Assembly: GCA_002428985.1 (NCBI GenBank)
Contig: DIYL01000006.1
Coordinates: forward strand, 65,730 to 129,729
Direction of reading: 5' to 3'
DNA: 64,000 bases
DNA from: Anaerolineales bacterium UBA6055
GTDB taxonomy: Bacteria > Chloroflexota > Anaerolineae > Aggregatilineales > Phototrophicaceae
In this document: piece after piece, positions 41,680-51,285 of the stretch
Numbering within the stretch: position 1 is the first letter of the stretch
Layout: every line of letters starts with the position of its first letter
Made by a program: the position numbers and the translations under genes
Notes under the pieces: generated by a model
What the model saw: only the letters and a program-made list of their open reading frames with translations
What the model was told of the DNA's origin: nothing
Databases searched by the model: none

Positions 41680-44600
41680 TTAATCATCGTCTCGATCTCT
41701 GCCCCTGTCTCGATCTCTATCATCATCGTCATCGTCGTCATCACGTACATCCGGTTTATCGGGCGGCGCTTTGATGAAGAATTCTTCTAATTCCAGTTCG
41801 GTGAGGTCACGTACACGCAACAACTCGCCTCGATTTATCAATTCGCCAAAGTTCATGACCCACACCCCATCACGGCTGACAATCTCACGGCTATCAGGTG
41901 TCCAGACGGGATGCATCACTTGACCGAATGACTGTACCGTATAATTCGTCCTAAATGATTGACGGATGGTATCTGCTTTTAAATCATATACACGATAAAT
42001 AGGTGGTGTAATGTTATCATCTAACGACAATAATAATTCGCTATTTGGGCTCCATTGATATTGTGAGAAATTGAGGTTTATCAACAGCTCACCCGCATCC
42101 ATATCAAATAATTGTGTCCGCCCTGCGAGGAATCCAGCAAGTACGGCTTTTGTTTCATCTGGACTCCAGATGATGTCTGTCCAGTCTTCGTTTAATGTTG
42201 GCAACGTCCAAGCAATTTCACCCGTATCTGCTGCTATCAGATGGATTTGGTTATCGTCAGTAAAAACAAGGATTTGATCGCCAGAAGGGGATGCCCCCAA
42301 AATACCGACATTTTCAATCCGATATTGTTCGTCGCCGTTGCTTGTATCATATGCGACAAGGTCTGTAGCTCGTTCTGTTAAGCTATCAACCAGCACGACG
42401 ATTAAATTGTCATCAGCAACCCATTGGAAATCATAATATATGCCACTCAATGGGATGGATAATGCGACCTCACCTGCAGGGTAGTTTATGATATTAGCAG
42501 TGTTATCGGTTGTGTTTTGGTCGACAAATTGCGTGTAATCACGATTCCACTCGGACAATGCTGGAATGAACTCATCCGACGAGAAAATAACCTCACCTGT
42601 CTCAATATCGATGATTGTCATTTGATCGGTTTTATCACTGATGAGATTACGGGAATCGGGTACCCATGACAACGTACCAAATCCGCTAACTGTGTCGTAA
42701 CTAGTAACAAGTTCACCCGTCTCAGCATCAAATACCATCACACCATCTAGGCATTCGGCACATGTGCCACCACGTTGTGTCACCACAATCCGGCGTTCAT
42801 TCGGGCTCCAAACTGCGTCGTAAACAGGTGCGGGAGTATCGAGCGTCAACAGAAGTTGTCCACTGTGGGTATCCCAAATATAGGCGTTATTGCCTGATTC
42901 GTCTGAATCACCTACACCCGACCATGTGACTAAGCGGTCACGGTTTTTATTGTATGCTTCACCTGCAATTTGAATCTCACCAGGATTGCGTAAGGTTGTT
43001 GACCAACCTACAACATCCCACACATTAAAGCGTGTGCGTGTATGGGTCGTGACCAGTAAATGATCGCGCAGAACAGTTATACCATCGACAAATTGCGTGT
43101 GACCGAGTGTATGTTGGGATAACCCACTGGCGACATCATACAACACAAAGAAATCGCCCTGATTTACAATAATATGCTGACCGCTATCGTCAAAGTGGAC
43201 ATCAAATACCGTGTCGCGATCCATATCAATGAGGGTGCGTGATTGTCCGGTGGCAATATCCCATAATTCAATGATGACATGATCAACAAAATTCAGGGAG
43301 TATACCAATAGTAAGCGCTCGTTAGGATTGAGTGCATCGCCCCCAATACCATTTTCAATCCAACCGTCATAATCAAAGGTATGTAGTAAAATACCGTTAT
43401 CAGTTCCCCATACATAATAGGCAGTTTCACAATCCACGCAGGTGCGGTTATCAACTGTCCGTGTGATCATATATTGTCCATCTTGCGCCATCGTGACAAA
43501 TTCAACCTGATTGCGGTCATGTATAGTCGAAAATAAGAATGCTCCCGTCACCGACGAATACACATCAAATTCGTTGCAGGCATCACAAATTTTGGTTGTA
43601 TCGGCAACATCAAACACAATAAAATCGCCATCAACCTGATAATCACCCGTTGCAGAAATACTATAGAGGATGTCACCTGTACTCAGGTCTTGCGAAATAA
43701 CCGCATCATTGAATTGCCCAATCACACGGCTATCATCATCACGCCAGAAAATACTGTTATTTTGCTCGGTGGCATCAAATGCGAGGAGTAACTCGCCTGT
43801 TGCTACATCATATACTTCTGCGGATTGTTGGAACCCCTCATTTGAAATAATGCTAAGATATTGTTGATCCTGTGAGACATGTACCTCGGCGACATTAACG
43901 GTCGTTGGCACACTCGCAATTTGTTCCCCGGTATCGGTCTGATAAACATTGATCTGTCTCTCACAATTGACTTCATTGTCTATACATACTGTGACATTCT
44001 GCTCAAGCGTTACGAAATGGTCTGCACCCGCCTCCCACATCCATAAGACAGCTTTGTCGTATGGGAGCTCATAGAGCATGCTCGAATCAGCCGTCGACCA
44101 TAATCGAATAGTCGATTCTGGTATATCGCGATCAAATTCAAGTGTGAGCAGTTGCTCTTGTTCTTGATACCAGATCACTGTGGCAATCGCGGCGGTATGT
44201 GGCAAATATGTGACTTGCTCCTGTGTCACAATATCCCAAATTTCCACCCGCTGACTACAATCTTGATCCGGTAAACATGTCACAAAGTCTGCTGTATCGG
44301 TGATAATCAAAGTTTGTGGCAGCGTATCATGATTGATTGTACGCTTGATTCCCTGTGGGAACGCCAACTGTAATACCTGTTGAATCGGCTGATGCAATAC
44401 TGCATGAACGGCTTGATAAGCACTATCACTGGTGATGCCTGCCCCGTGGAATTTTAGGGCTTCTAATCCCAATAACAACGCACGTTGATACAATCCTAAC
44501 TCGGCTTGTTGTTGTGCTAGATCACCATGAAATAATGCCTGTGATTGACGCGCATCTTGTAAATTACGTTCGGATTCATCTTGAGCCTGTTTAGCAATGG

Positions 44601-45453
44601 CTTCGTTTGCTTCGGCATTAGCTTGAGCCGTTTGCGCAATATCAGCACTTTCCTCGGCATTGGCTTGAGCGGTTTGGGCGACATCAGCGCTATCTTCGGC
44701 ATTTGCTTGTGCCGTGAGAGCGATGTCTGCATTTGTACTGGCTTCAAAAAACAGGAATGTCGATAACACGGTCAATAATATCGACACAACCAACGCGGTA
44801 GAAATCCCGCTGAATAGAAGGCGTTGCTGGCGTTTGCGAAAATTGACACTCGCTGAGATATATGCTTGATGTAAATCAGTTGGGATCGGCTCTTTACCAG
44901 CAGCTTGACGTAACCATGCTTGCGCAATTTCAATTTCTTCACCATTCAGCAAAAAGCTCTGATGACGGTTACCTCCATCCCATTCGATTGCCCGTAGCAA
45001 AAAGCGTTTATGTTGCTTGACGTGTTCAAGGTCGGTGTGCATCACTTCCAGTATTTTAGGGAACGCTTCTTCGTACGTGTTTTGTTGCCCTGCGTGTGGC
45101 GTGAAGTAAATCCAGTTGATGTGCCCGATACTGCTTGGGATTTCATGGTCATCGAACTTGTGCAGGACAACTGGGATGATTTTTTTATTGAGCTCAACCG
45201 CATAGGCAAGTTCTAAATCAACACAATAGGAGGATTCCAGATAATCAGGTGACAACACGGCAATGAAGGTATCTGCACCTTCTAGCCCCCGTTTAATTTC
45301 ATCTGCAAAGCCAACCACACCGGGCGGGATGTCTTCCCAATCAACCCAAACTTCTTTGCCTTCTTTTTGCAAATCTTCTACAAGTCGTTTAACAAACTCG
45401 ACATCAAGCCGTCGATAGGAGACAAAGACATCACTAAATTCACTGACTGGCAT
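41680..45453 (-). CDS. TIR - membrane helix - WD40 receptor-like protein
   Basis: 1257 residues, GGAG site before the ATG. 1-135: TIR domain (DVFVSYRRLDVEF, VWVDWEDIPPG, FIAVLSPDYLESSYC, then Glu81 in ELAYAVELNKKIIPVVL). About 213-236: one membrane helix. 242-297: Ala-rich 14-residue repeats (ADIALTAQANAEDS type), probably coiled coil. About 330-1225: a large WD40/YVTN-type beta-propeller region with W-D-x-x-T/S-G repeats (IWDIVTQEQ, VWDVVGW). The end is an Asp/Arg-rich tail. By topology the TIR would be cytoplasmic and the propellers outside. Related TIR-TM-WD40 proteins are known in Cyanobacteria and Chloroflexota, with signalling or defence roles proposed. Confidence 0.9.
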   Translation of the reverse strand: MPVSEFSDVFVSYRRLDVEFVKRLVEDLQKEGKEVWVDWEDIPPGVVGFADEIKRGLEGADTFIAVLSPDYLESSYCVDLELAYAVELNKKIIPVVLHKFDDHEIPSSIGHINWIYFTPHAGQQNTYEEAFPKILEVMHTDLEHVKQHKRFLLRAIEWDGGNRHQSFLLNGEEIEIAQAWLRQAAGKEPIPTDLHQAYISASVNFRKRQQRLLFSGISTALVVSILLTVLSTFLFFEASTNADIALTAQANAEDSADVAQTAQANAEESADIAQTAQANAEANEAIAKQAQDESERNLQDARQSQALFHGDLAQQQAELGLYQRALLLGLEALKFHGAGITSDSAYQAVHAVLHQPIQQVLQLAFPQGIKRTINHDTLPQTLIITDTADFVTCLPDQDCSQRVEIWDIVTQEQVTYLPHTAAIATVIWYQEQEQLLTLEFDRDIPESTIRLWSTADSSMLYELPYDKAVLWMWEAGADHFVTLEQNVTVCIDNEVNCERQINVYQTDTGEQIASVPTTVNVAEVHVSQDQQYLSIISNEGFQQSAEVYDVATGELLLAFDATEQNNSIFWRDDDSRVIGQFNDAVISQDLSTGDILYSISATGDYQVDGDFIVFDVADTTKICDACNEFDVYSSVTGAFLFSTIHDRNQVEFVTMAQDGQYMITRTVDNRTCVDCETAYYVWGTDNGILLHTFDYDGWIENGIGGDALNPNERLLLVYSLNFVDHVIIELWDIATGQSRTLIDMDRDTVFDVHFDDSGQHIIVNQGDFFVLYDVASGLSQHTLGHTQFVDGITVLRDHLLVTTHTRTRFNVWDVVGWSTTLRNPGEIQIAGEAYNKNRDRLVTWSGVGDSDESGNNAYIWDTHSGQLLLTLDTPAPVYDAVWSPNERRIVVTQRGGTCAECLDGVMVFDAETGELVTSYDTVSGFGTLSWVPDSRNLISDKTDQMTIIDIETGEVIFSSDEFIPALSEWNRDYTQFVDQNTTDNTANIINYPAGEVALSIPLSGIYYDFQWVADDNLIVVLVDSLTERATDLVAYDTSNGDEQYRIENVGILGASPSGDQILVFTDDNQIHLIAADTGEIAWTLPTLNEDWTDIIWSPDETKAVLAGFLAGRTQLFDMDAGELLINLNFSQYQWSPNSELLLSLDDNITPPIYRVYDLKADTIRQSFRTNYTVQSFGQVMHPVWTPDSREIVSRDGVWVMNFGELINRGELLRVRDLTELELEEFFIKAPPDKPDVRDDDDDDDDRDRDRGRDRDDD
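44563..44730 (-). repeat. 42-bp repeats coding for Ala-rich coiled coil
   Basis: Four 14-residue units (xDIAxTAQANAExS and variants) just after the membrane helix of the TIR-WD40 protein. The period keeps a heptad-like register (two heptads per unit), which would form a rod between membrane and propellers. Confidence 0.75.
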
Positions 45454-45515
45454 AAATTACTCCATAAGGAAAATCACATACTTGTATTGTATGGCAATTA
45501 CGGAGATAAGACCAT

Positions 45516-46790
45516 TTATTCTGTTGCTTCTTCAATCACTAATACCGCATCAAATATCGGGATGGACTGTCCCACATCACCAATTTCAACGGATTGCTGG
45601 TCGAGTTTTGCGTACCGTAATTGGAATCCATCAGCCGTCACAGCTTTGCTCGTCACAAATAAATAGAGATCGTCTGTAATAAATTGTGGGCTGTAAGCAA
45701 TTTCATTGGTTAACGGGACGGGTTCTTGCCCGCTTTCACCAATCAGGACATTGCCGGGGGTATCGGCTGTATAGATAAACCGGTTGCTATTCGGCATCCA
45801 ACGGGGCAGTTCGATTGTGCCAGCTTCTCCAGTCAGGTAATCACTGGGGTTATCTCCATTTGCCGATGCAACCACAAGTGTGAAGGTATTGCTGTCTGGA
45901 ATTCGACGCATATACAGCATCTGTTCACCAGAATCTGACCATATCGGCAAACCAAAAAAGCTCGCGCCGACACTACCCAATAAATTTCGATCGGATGGCG
46001 TATCAATTGGGAGTTGCCATAGACGTGTCGGTGGCACCGTGGACTCAGTTTCACTGTAAATCAAGTCACTATCAGGGATGGCGACCAGCACCGATGAACT
46101 ATCCGGTGTCCAATGTAAACGTGGATGGAATGGCACTTCTGCACCACTGGCAACCCCGATATAAAACAGCAAATTGATTGCATCATCTAAAGCAGACGGA
46201 TCAATCACACTAACACGTGCATCTTGTCGCCCATACGTACCCGCAGAAGCCGTCGCAATTTTTTCACCGTCTGGGCTAATGACGAATCGTCCGCCTTCAC
46301 CATTAGGCAAAATGAGTGAGACTTCGCGGGTGCGTACATTGATGCGATACAAATTATCATTCCAGCGCGTGGTCATCCCCGACCCGCTGAGTGTATTTGC
46401 GTAGAGGGTGCTGTCATCAAACCATTGAACATCGCCAACTTGTGCCTGACCACTCACAAATCCGCGTGGTGTGCCCTCGCCCATGACCATCATTTCGGCA
46501 TTACCTGCACGATCTACAATCCATAATGTATCCGCCCGTCCTGCAGGCCCTCGTGTAAACGCGATGCGTTCACCATCAGGCGATACAAACGGACGGATTA
46601 CACCACCTACCGCAACCCGACGTGGCAGGTCATCTCCCTGTGACCAAACAATCAGGTTACCACTGTCCACCCATGCCACGACCAATCGCTCAACGGGGGC
46701 AAGTTGGGATACAGGGCGGGTGTCAATGCCGTTACAAGCAGTTAACAAGAGCAATATTATACAGACAAAAATGCAACGAATTCTTAGCAT
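45516..46790 (-). CDS. TolB-like beta-propeller lipoprotein
   Basis: 424 residues. Lipoprotein signal peptide with lipobox LTAC (CIFVCIILLLLTACNG). The mature protein is a PD40/TolB-type propeller: repeats such as RPFVSPDGERIAFTRG, FVISPDGEKIATASAG, HWTPDSSSVLVAI, LPRWMPNSNRFIYTAD. Attached to the membrane outer face and probably protein-binding. It sits between the SGNH gene (17 bases upstream) and the TIR-WD40 gene (62 bases downstream), all on the same strand. Confidence 0.85.
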   Translation of the reverse strand: MLRIRCIFVCIILLLLTACNGIDTRPVSQLAPVERLVVAWVDSGNLIVWSQGDDLPRRVAVGGVIRPFVSPDGERIAFTRGPAGRADTLWIVDRAGNAEMMVMGEGTPRGFVSGQAQVGDVQWFDDSTLYANTLSGSGMTTRWNDNLYRINVRTREVSLILPNGEGGRFVISPDGEKIATASAGTYGRQDARVSVIDPSALDDAINLLFYIGVASGAEVPFHPRLHWTPDSSSVLVAIPDSDLIYSETESTVPPTRLWQLPIDTPSDRNLLGSVGASFFGLPIWSDSGEQMLYMRRIPDSNTFTLVVASANGDNPSDYLTGEAGTIELPRWMPNSNRFIYTADTPGNVLIGESGQEPVPLTNEIAYSPQFITDDLYLFVTSKAVTADGFQLRYAKLDQQSVEIGDVGQSIPIFDAVLVIEEATE

Positions 46791-46807
46791 CGTGATTTCA
46801 CTTGTGC

Positions 46808-47995
46808 TTAATCGGATGAGTTAAAGATATTTCCCATTATATAATCTCCGAATAATTGTGCACGTAGCATATTACCCTCAACGACCATATGCCGTCCATC
46901 ACGCCAATATTTACGTGTGTCGGGCATTTCTGCTTTGAAGTCATAAAAATAGATGTCGTGCTCTTCACTTAGTTGACGTTTCACTTCATTATGTTGTCTG
47001 TGCATCAAGATGAATTCTTCAGATGCTACACAGGGCTCTTCTGGGAACTCGTTTGACCATGCCCATGTCGCAAACATGACCTCTATATCATTGGCGTGCG
47101 CGATACCAATAATGGAGCGTAAGTTGCTTTCAAAAAATGTCGGTGGATTTTGTTCAATAATATCCATCGCTTTCATATTACGAAAGATGCCTTGTGGATA
47201 TGATCCATGACGTATTTGTTGGGTAAACAACTCGTATACGGAAGATTCAGTGACAGGTCGCCATGTCCAATTCAGCGAGTTGTGTGGTGTAAACACACCC
47301 GTTTGAATACCGATAATTCGCGCGATTGTACTGTACTCTAGTATATTGGGCATGATAGTACTCGGCAGAACTGGCTCAATGAATCCGCTATTGTCACGGA
47401 CATAATCTTCAACAGGATAAATCAACCGTGCACGGGCATCATTGGTTGCATGATAGACGATAATCAAATCTGGGTCTAAGTCCAACACACGCAATTGAAA
47501 GTTCAACAGCGTTTCATAAGATGTATAACCACTCACACCTGCATTGACGACTTCAACATTTGGGTACCCGTTCTCATTGAGGTACTGTTGGAGTAAGAAA
47601 GGATATGACCCTTCTGGTGTCCGTGACCCTGTACTATAGGTCGTTGAACCACCCAAAGCCACAATCCGATAAGTTTCATCCGGTTTAGGTACGGTTACCT
47701 CTGGACCGCGAAATCCATAAGAATTGTGATAATTCCCCCGCTCGTTGCGAAAATTAGCAACCGGAGCATAACCGATATAATTTTGTGCGACAAATGTTGA
47801 ACCGCCACGGGTGGTATCTGTTCCAAAAATATCAATACCATAGCGGTCTTCTAACTGCTGCGCTGATGCTAATCTTTTAAATGTATCCTCATCTGTAATA
47901 TTCCAGAGGTAAAAATTTGCAACCCCTTCAACCAAGAGCAGCGAGACTAAGATTGAGATTGAGATGAGAAATAACCGTGATAGAATCTTATCCAT
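46808..47995 (-). CDS. membrane-anchored SGNH/GDSL-type hydrolase
   Basis: 395 residues, GGGAGG site before the ATG. One N-terminal membrane helix (LFLISISILVSLLLVEGV), then the SGNH domain: block I YRIVALGGSTTYSTG, block II-like VVNAGVSGYTS, block III IIVYHATNDARA, and the C-terminal D-x-x-H of YWRDGRHMVVEG. Likely an esterase or lipase/acyl hydrolase acting on cell-surface sugars or lipids. It is the first gene of the four-gene unit down to 40596 and is divergent from the folC-like gene. Confidence 0.88.
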   Translation of the reverse strand: MDKILSRLFLISISILVSLLLVEGVANFYLWNITDEDTFKRLASAQQLEDRYGIDIFGTDTTRGGSTFVAQNYIGYAPVANFRNERGNYHNSYGFRGPEVTVPKPDETYRIVALGGSTTYSTGSRTPEGSYPFLLQQYLNENGYPNVEVVNAGVSGYTSYETLLNFQLRVLDLDPDLIIVYHATNDARARLIYPVEDYVRDNSGFIEPVLPSTIMPNILEYSTIARIIGIQTGVFTPHNSLNWTWRPVTESSVYELFTQQIRHGSYPQGIFRNMKAMDIIEQNPPTFFESNLRSIIGIAHANDIEVMFATWAWSNEFPEEPCVASEEFILMHRQHNEVKRQLSEEHDIYFYDFKAEMPDTRKYWRDGRHMVVEGNMLRAQLFGDYIMGNIFNSSD

Positions 47996-48101
47996 GCTGG
48001 TTCCTCCCTAAAGAACCACAGATTAAATAGGTGACACAATTTTTGACTGAGAAGATGTCAGCCAACAGATGTAATTATCATATATAAGAGCGGGTAAATC
48101 T

Positions 48102-49457
48102 ATGTTCGATACCATGCAATCTGCCATGACTTATATTTTTAAAACCCGTCGTCGTTTGGATGTTGCACCACGCGGACTAGATGAAAATACCCGTGATGTA
48201 TCGTTCACCCGCAAAATTTTGACCCGTGAGAATTTATTAGCTGGCTCGCGCGAATATGTCGTGATTACAGGCAGCCGCGGTAAAGGATCTGTCACGGGGA
48301 TGATGGCTAAAATGTTGGAATCGCTAGGGCATACCGTGGGTATGATGACGAGTCCGCATCTCATCCACTGGAACGAGCGGATTCGGGTGAATGGGCGTAT
48401 GATACCGACCGACGACTTCCTGCGAATATTATCCGAGCTACAACCGACAATTGATGCCGTTACCGATCAGTTAAATGATGACCAGTACCTCAGTCCACAG
48501 GGTATCTTTTTAACGATTGCATTGCGTTGGTTCGATGAACGAGATGTCAATGTCGCCGTGCTCGAAGTCGGACGTGGCGGACGGTTCGATGACATTGCAG
48601 TGGTTCCGAATAAGTTAGCGGTGTTTACGCCACTGATGTTAGAGCATACTAGTTTGTTGGGGGATAGTTTAGAGCGCATCGCATGGCATAAGGCAGGGAT
48701 TATCTCGCATAGTGGGCAAGCTGTCAGTGTACCGCAAGCTCCCGAAGTTGGGCGAGTTTTTGACAAAGAAGCACTCGACCGCGATGCGACGTTTACATGG
48801 CTTGCTAAACGCGATATGGCACAATTGGTTGAGAATCGCCCCGACGGACAACTCATTCGTTATAATCGCTATGGCGAGTTGTTTATGCCACTCCTCGGAC
48901 ACTATCAAATCGAAAATGCCACCTTAGCGATTCAAGCGGTTGGTATGGTTCACGCACGCTTACGGGGCATCGCACACAACACACCAGAATATGTAAACGC
49001 AATCCGTGACGGACTCGCCAACGTAAAGTGGCTAGGGCGCAGTCAACAATTATCCGAAAAACCGCTGATTTATGTCGATGGTGCGATTACTGTCGCCTCG
49101 GCGCAATCCTTCTTAGCCGGTGTCAAACCACATCTGCGCGGACCGATTGTATCCATTGTCGGCGTGCCAGTTGATCGCGATTACACAGGTGTGTACGGTG
49201 TTATGGCGGAGGTCAGCGAGAAACTCATCATCACCGAGACTGACATCAACCCCAACACAAAATTCCCCGATAAAGACGATGCGATAACCGCTGCAAATGC
49301 CGTCTGTGAGGATGTCGTGTACACCGAAAAATTACCACAAGCTCTAGAAATTGCCCGTAAAACTGTCGGAACAGATGGCACAATTTTATTAGCTGTATCC
49401 CTTATGCTAGTCGGCGAATGCATGCTCATCTGGGAGATTGATACCGCCCAGATTTAG
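48102..49457 (+). CDS. folC: FolC-like Mur ligase (dihydrofolate/folylpolyglutamate synthase type)
   Basis: 451 residues. The ATP loop VVITGSRGKGSVTGMMAKML replaces the usual G-T-N-G-K-G-S by G-S-R-G-K-G-S. FolC hallmarks follow: MTSPHLIHWNERIRVNGRMI, VAVLEVGRGGRFDD, FTPLMLEHTSLLGDSLERIAWHKAGII. It would add glutamate to (dihydro)pteroate or folates; a related Mur-ligase role cannot be excluded. The last 119 bases recur, about 89% identical, at 51286-51404 behind the LRR gene. After its own stop only the left arm of the ACGAGAG terminator (49478-49485) is present. Confidence 0.82.
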   Translation: MFDTMQSAMTYIFKTRRRLDVAPRGLDENTRDVSFTRKILTRENLLAGSREYVVITGSRGKGSVTGMMAKMLESLGHTVGMMTSPHLIHWNERIRVNGRMIPTDDFLRILSELQPTIDAVTDQLNDDQYLSPQGIFLTIALRWFDERDVNVAVLEVGRGGRFDDIAVVPNKLAVFTPLMLEHTSLLGDSLERIAWHKAGIISHSGQAVSVPQAPEVGRVFDKEALDRDATFTWLAKRDMAQLVENRPDGQLIRYNRYGELFMPLLGHYQIENATLAIQAVGMVHARLRGIAHNTPEYVNAIRDGLANVKWLGRSQQLSEKPLIYVDGAITVASAQSFLAGVKPHLRGPIVSIVGVPVDRDYTGVYGVMAEVSEKLIITETDINPNTKFPDKDDAITAANAVCEDVVYTEKLPQALEIARKTVGTDGTILLAVSLMLVGECMLIWEIDTAQI

Positions 49458-49701
49458 GGTACATATTTTGAATCACAAACGAGAGTCGAATACATATCAT
49501 CGGCGATGGGTATCCCGACTATCGCGATTCCATTGACTTAATTTTGGGTTTTCGTTACTCATCTTATCAATTATCAAAGCCTATTTGATTTCACTAAAAG
49601 TGGTGACAGGCACCAAAATAAATCGTCTAACAGTCGTAGCCCATCATCTAACTTAACGTGCTAATCTAAAATGAGTACGTCAAATTATATGGATTAAACT
49701 C

Positions 49702-51231
49702 ATGCGAAAAATGTTGCTCATCATCTGGCTACTGTTATTATCTTATCCCGGCTTAACTCAAGATGAGATACAAACCCCATATGAGATTGCCTTGAAACAT
49801 ATTCTTCAAGCGGAAATTTCGGGGGCGACGGAATTAAATTTACTTGGATTGGAATTAGAACAGCTACCCCCTGAAATCGGCAATCTCACCACCCTGCAAA
49901 AATTAAACTTAACGAGTAATCAATTAACGAGCCTGCCACCCGAAATCGGTAATCTTTCTAACCTACAGGTACTAGCTGCGCCGCAAAATCAATTAACAAG
50001 CTTGCCACCCGAAATTGGTGACCTCACCAACCTGCGGACACTATCATTACCTTATTCTTCATTAACGAGCCTACCACCAGAAATTGGTAATCTCACTAAT
50101 CTACAAGTGTTATATCTAGAGGGTAATCGGTTAACAAGTCTACCACCAGAAATTGGCAATCTCACTAATCTACAGCAGTTATATCTAGATGGTAATGAAT
50201 TGATAAGCCTACCACCAGAAATCAGCAACCTTAACAGGCTACAGACCTTATCCCTAAATAACGCTCAGTTTACGAGTCTGCCGCCCGAAATTGGTGGAAT
50301 TACCAACTTACAGGAACTATTTCTGAATGATACTCAGTTATCAAGTCTATCACCTGAAATCGCCAACCTCACTAACTTGCAAGCACTATCCATGTTTTTT
50401 GCTCAGTTAACAAGTTTGCCACCAGAAATTGGCAATCTCACCAACCTACAGCAACTGCATTTAAGTGGCAATGAATTGATAAATCTACCACCCGAAATTG
50501 GCAATCTCACCAACCTAGACGTCCTGTCTCTAGGGTATAACCAACTAACAAGTCTACCACCCGAAATTGGCAATCTCACCAACCTAGACGCCCTGTCTCT
50601 AAATGACAACCAACTAACAAGTCTACCACCCGAAATTGGCAATCTCACCAACCTGCAAGAACTATATATTAGAGAAAATCAATTAACGAGACTACCACCA
50701 GAAATTGGTAATCTCACTAACCTAGAGGCACTATCAGCGGATAACAATGAGTTAACAAGTTTGCCATCCCAAATTGGTAATCTCACCAACCTACAATTGC
50801 TAGGTCTGAATAAAAATCAGTTAGCAAGTTTACCATCTGAAATTGGCAATCTCATCAACTTAAAGGCAATAACACTGAGTAGCAATCAGTTAACAAGTCT
50901 GCCACCCGAAATTGGCAATCTCACCAATCTAGAGGTACTGAGTCTGGATGACAATGAATCAATTAGTTTGCCATTTGAAATCGGCAACCTCACCAACCTA
51001 CGCCAGCTAAATCTCTATACCACTCAGTTGGAGGGTATACCTTATCAAGTCGTCAACAAAGGGACACCAGCCATATTAGATTATCTACGCAATCAAGCGG
51101 AGTGGCATTTTCGACATTTAGCACTCAATAGCTTAATAGGAGTCAGCATGTTGATTGTACTGATATTAGGACTACGTTGGCGAGCACATCACAGGCACTC
51201 TAAATCGAAGCGTAAAAATGATGCATTTTAG
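49702..51231 (+). CDS. secreted, membrane-anchored leucine-rich repeat protein (second copy)
   Basis: 509 residues. Signal peptide (MLLIIWLLLLSYPGLTQ), helical cap, then about 17-18 highly uniform 23-residue leucine-rich repeats (LTSLPPEIGNLTNLQ..L.L..N), a GIPYQVVNKGTPAILDYL end segment, one membrane helix (SLIGVSMLIVLILGL) and a basic tail. It has the same plan as the 13363-14946 protein but more regular repeats, which suggests recent repeat expansion. It is bracketed by the folC-like 3' end and a copy of it, so it is probably an insertion. Same orientation as folC, 244 bases downstream. Confidence 0.88.
   Translation: MRKMLLIIWLLLLSYPGLTQDEIQTPYEIALKHILQAEISGATELNLLGLELEQLPPEIGNLTTLQKLNLTSNQLTSLPPEIGNLSNLQVLAAPQNQLTSLPPEIGDLTNLRTLSLPYSSLTSLPPEIGNLTNLQVLYLEGNRLTSLPPEIGNLTNLQQLYLDGNELISLPPEISNLNRLQTLSLNNAQFTSLPPEIGGITNLQELFLNDTQLSSLSPEIANLTNLQALSMFFAQLTSLPPEIGNLTNLQQLHLSGNELINLPPEIGNLTNLDVLSLGYNQLTSLPPEIGNLTNLDALSLNDNQLTSLPPEIGNLTNLQELYIRENQLTRLPPEIGNLTNLEALSADNNELTSLPSQIGNLTNLQLLGLNKNQLASLPSEIGNLINLKAITLSSNQLTSLPPEIGNLTNLEVLSLDDNESISLPFEIGNLTNLRQLNLYTTQLEGIPYQVVNKGTPAILDYLRNQAEWHFRHLALNSLIGVSMLIVLILGLRWRAHHRHSKSKRKNDAF
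49862..51015 (+). repeat. 69-bp leucine-rich repeat array
   Basis: Units of 69 bases (23 codons) with the core CCACCCGAAATTGGCAATCT. Adjacent units around 50549-50617 and 50618-50686 are nearly identical at DNA level, so unequal crossing-over or slippage has been recent. Confidence 0.85.
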
Positions 51232-51285
51232 TGCATATTTGGAATCATGCTGACATTCCCAAAGTATAGAATTGGAGAATTCAAT

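Noticed and set aside
50403..50651. Minus-strand frame with repeats inside the second LRR gene
   Set aside because: Antisense shadow of the 69-bp repeat array.
49862..51015. 69-bp repeat array as a CRISPR array
   Set aside because: The repeats are coding LRR units in one frame without unique spacers of constant length, and no cas genes are present.
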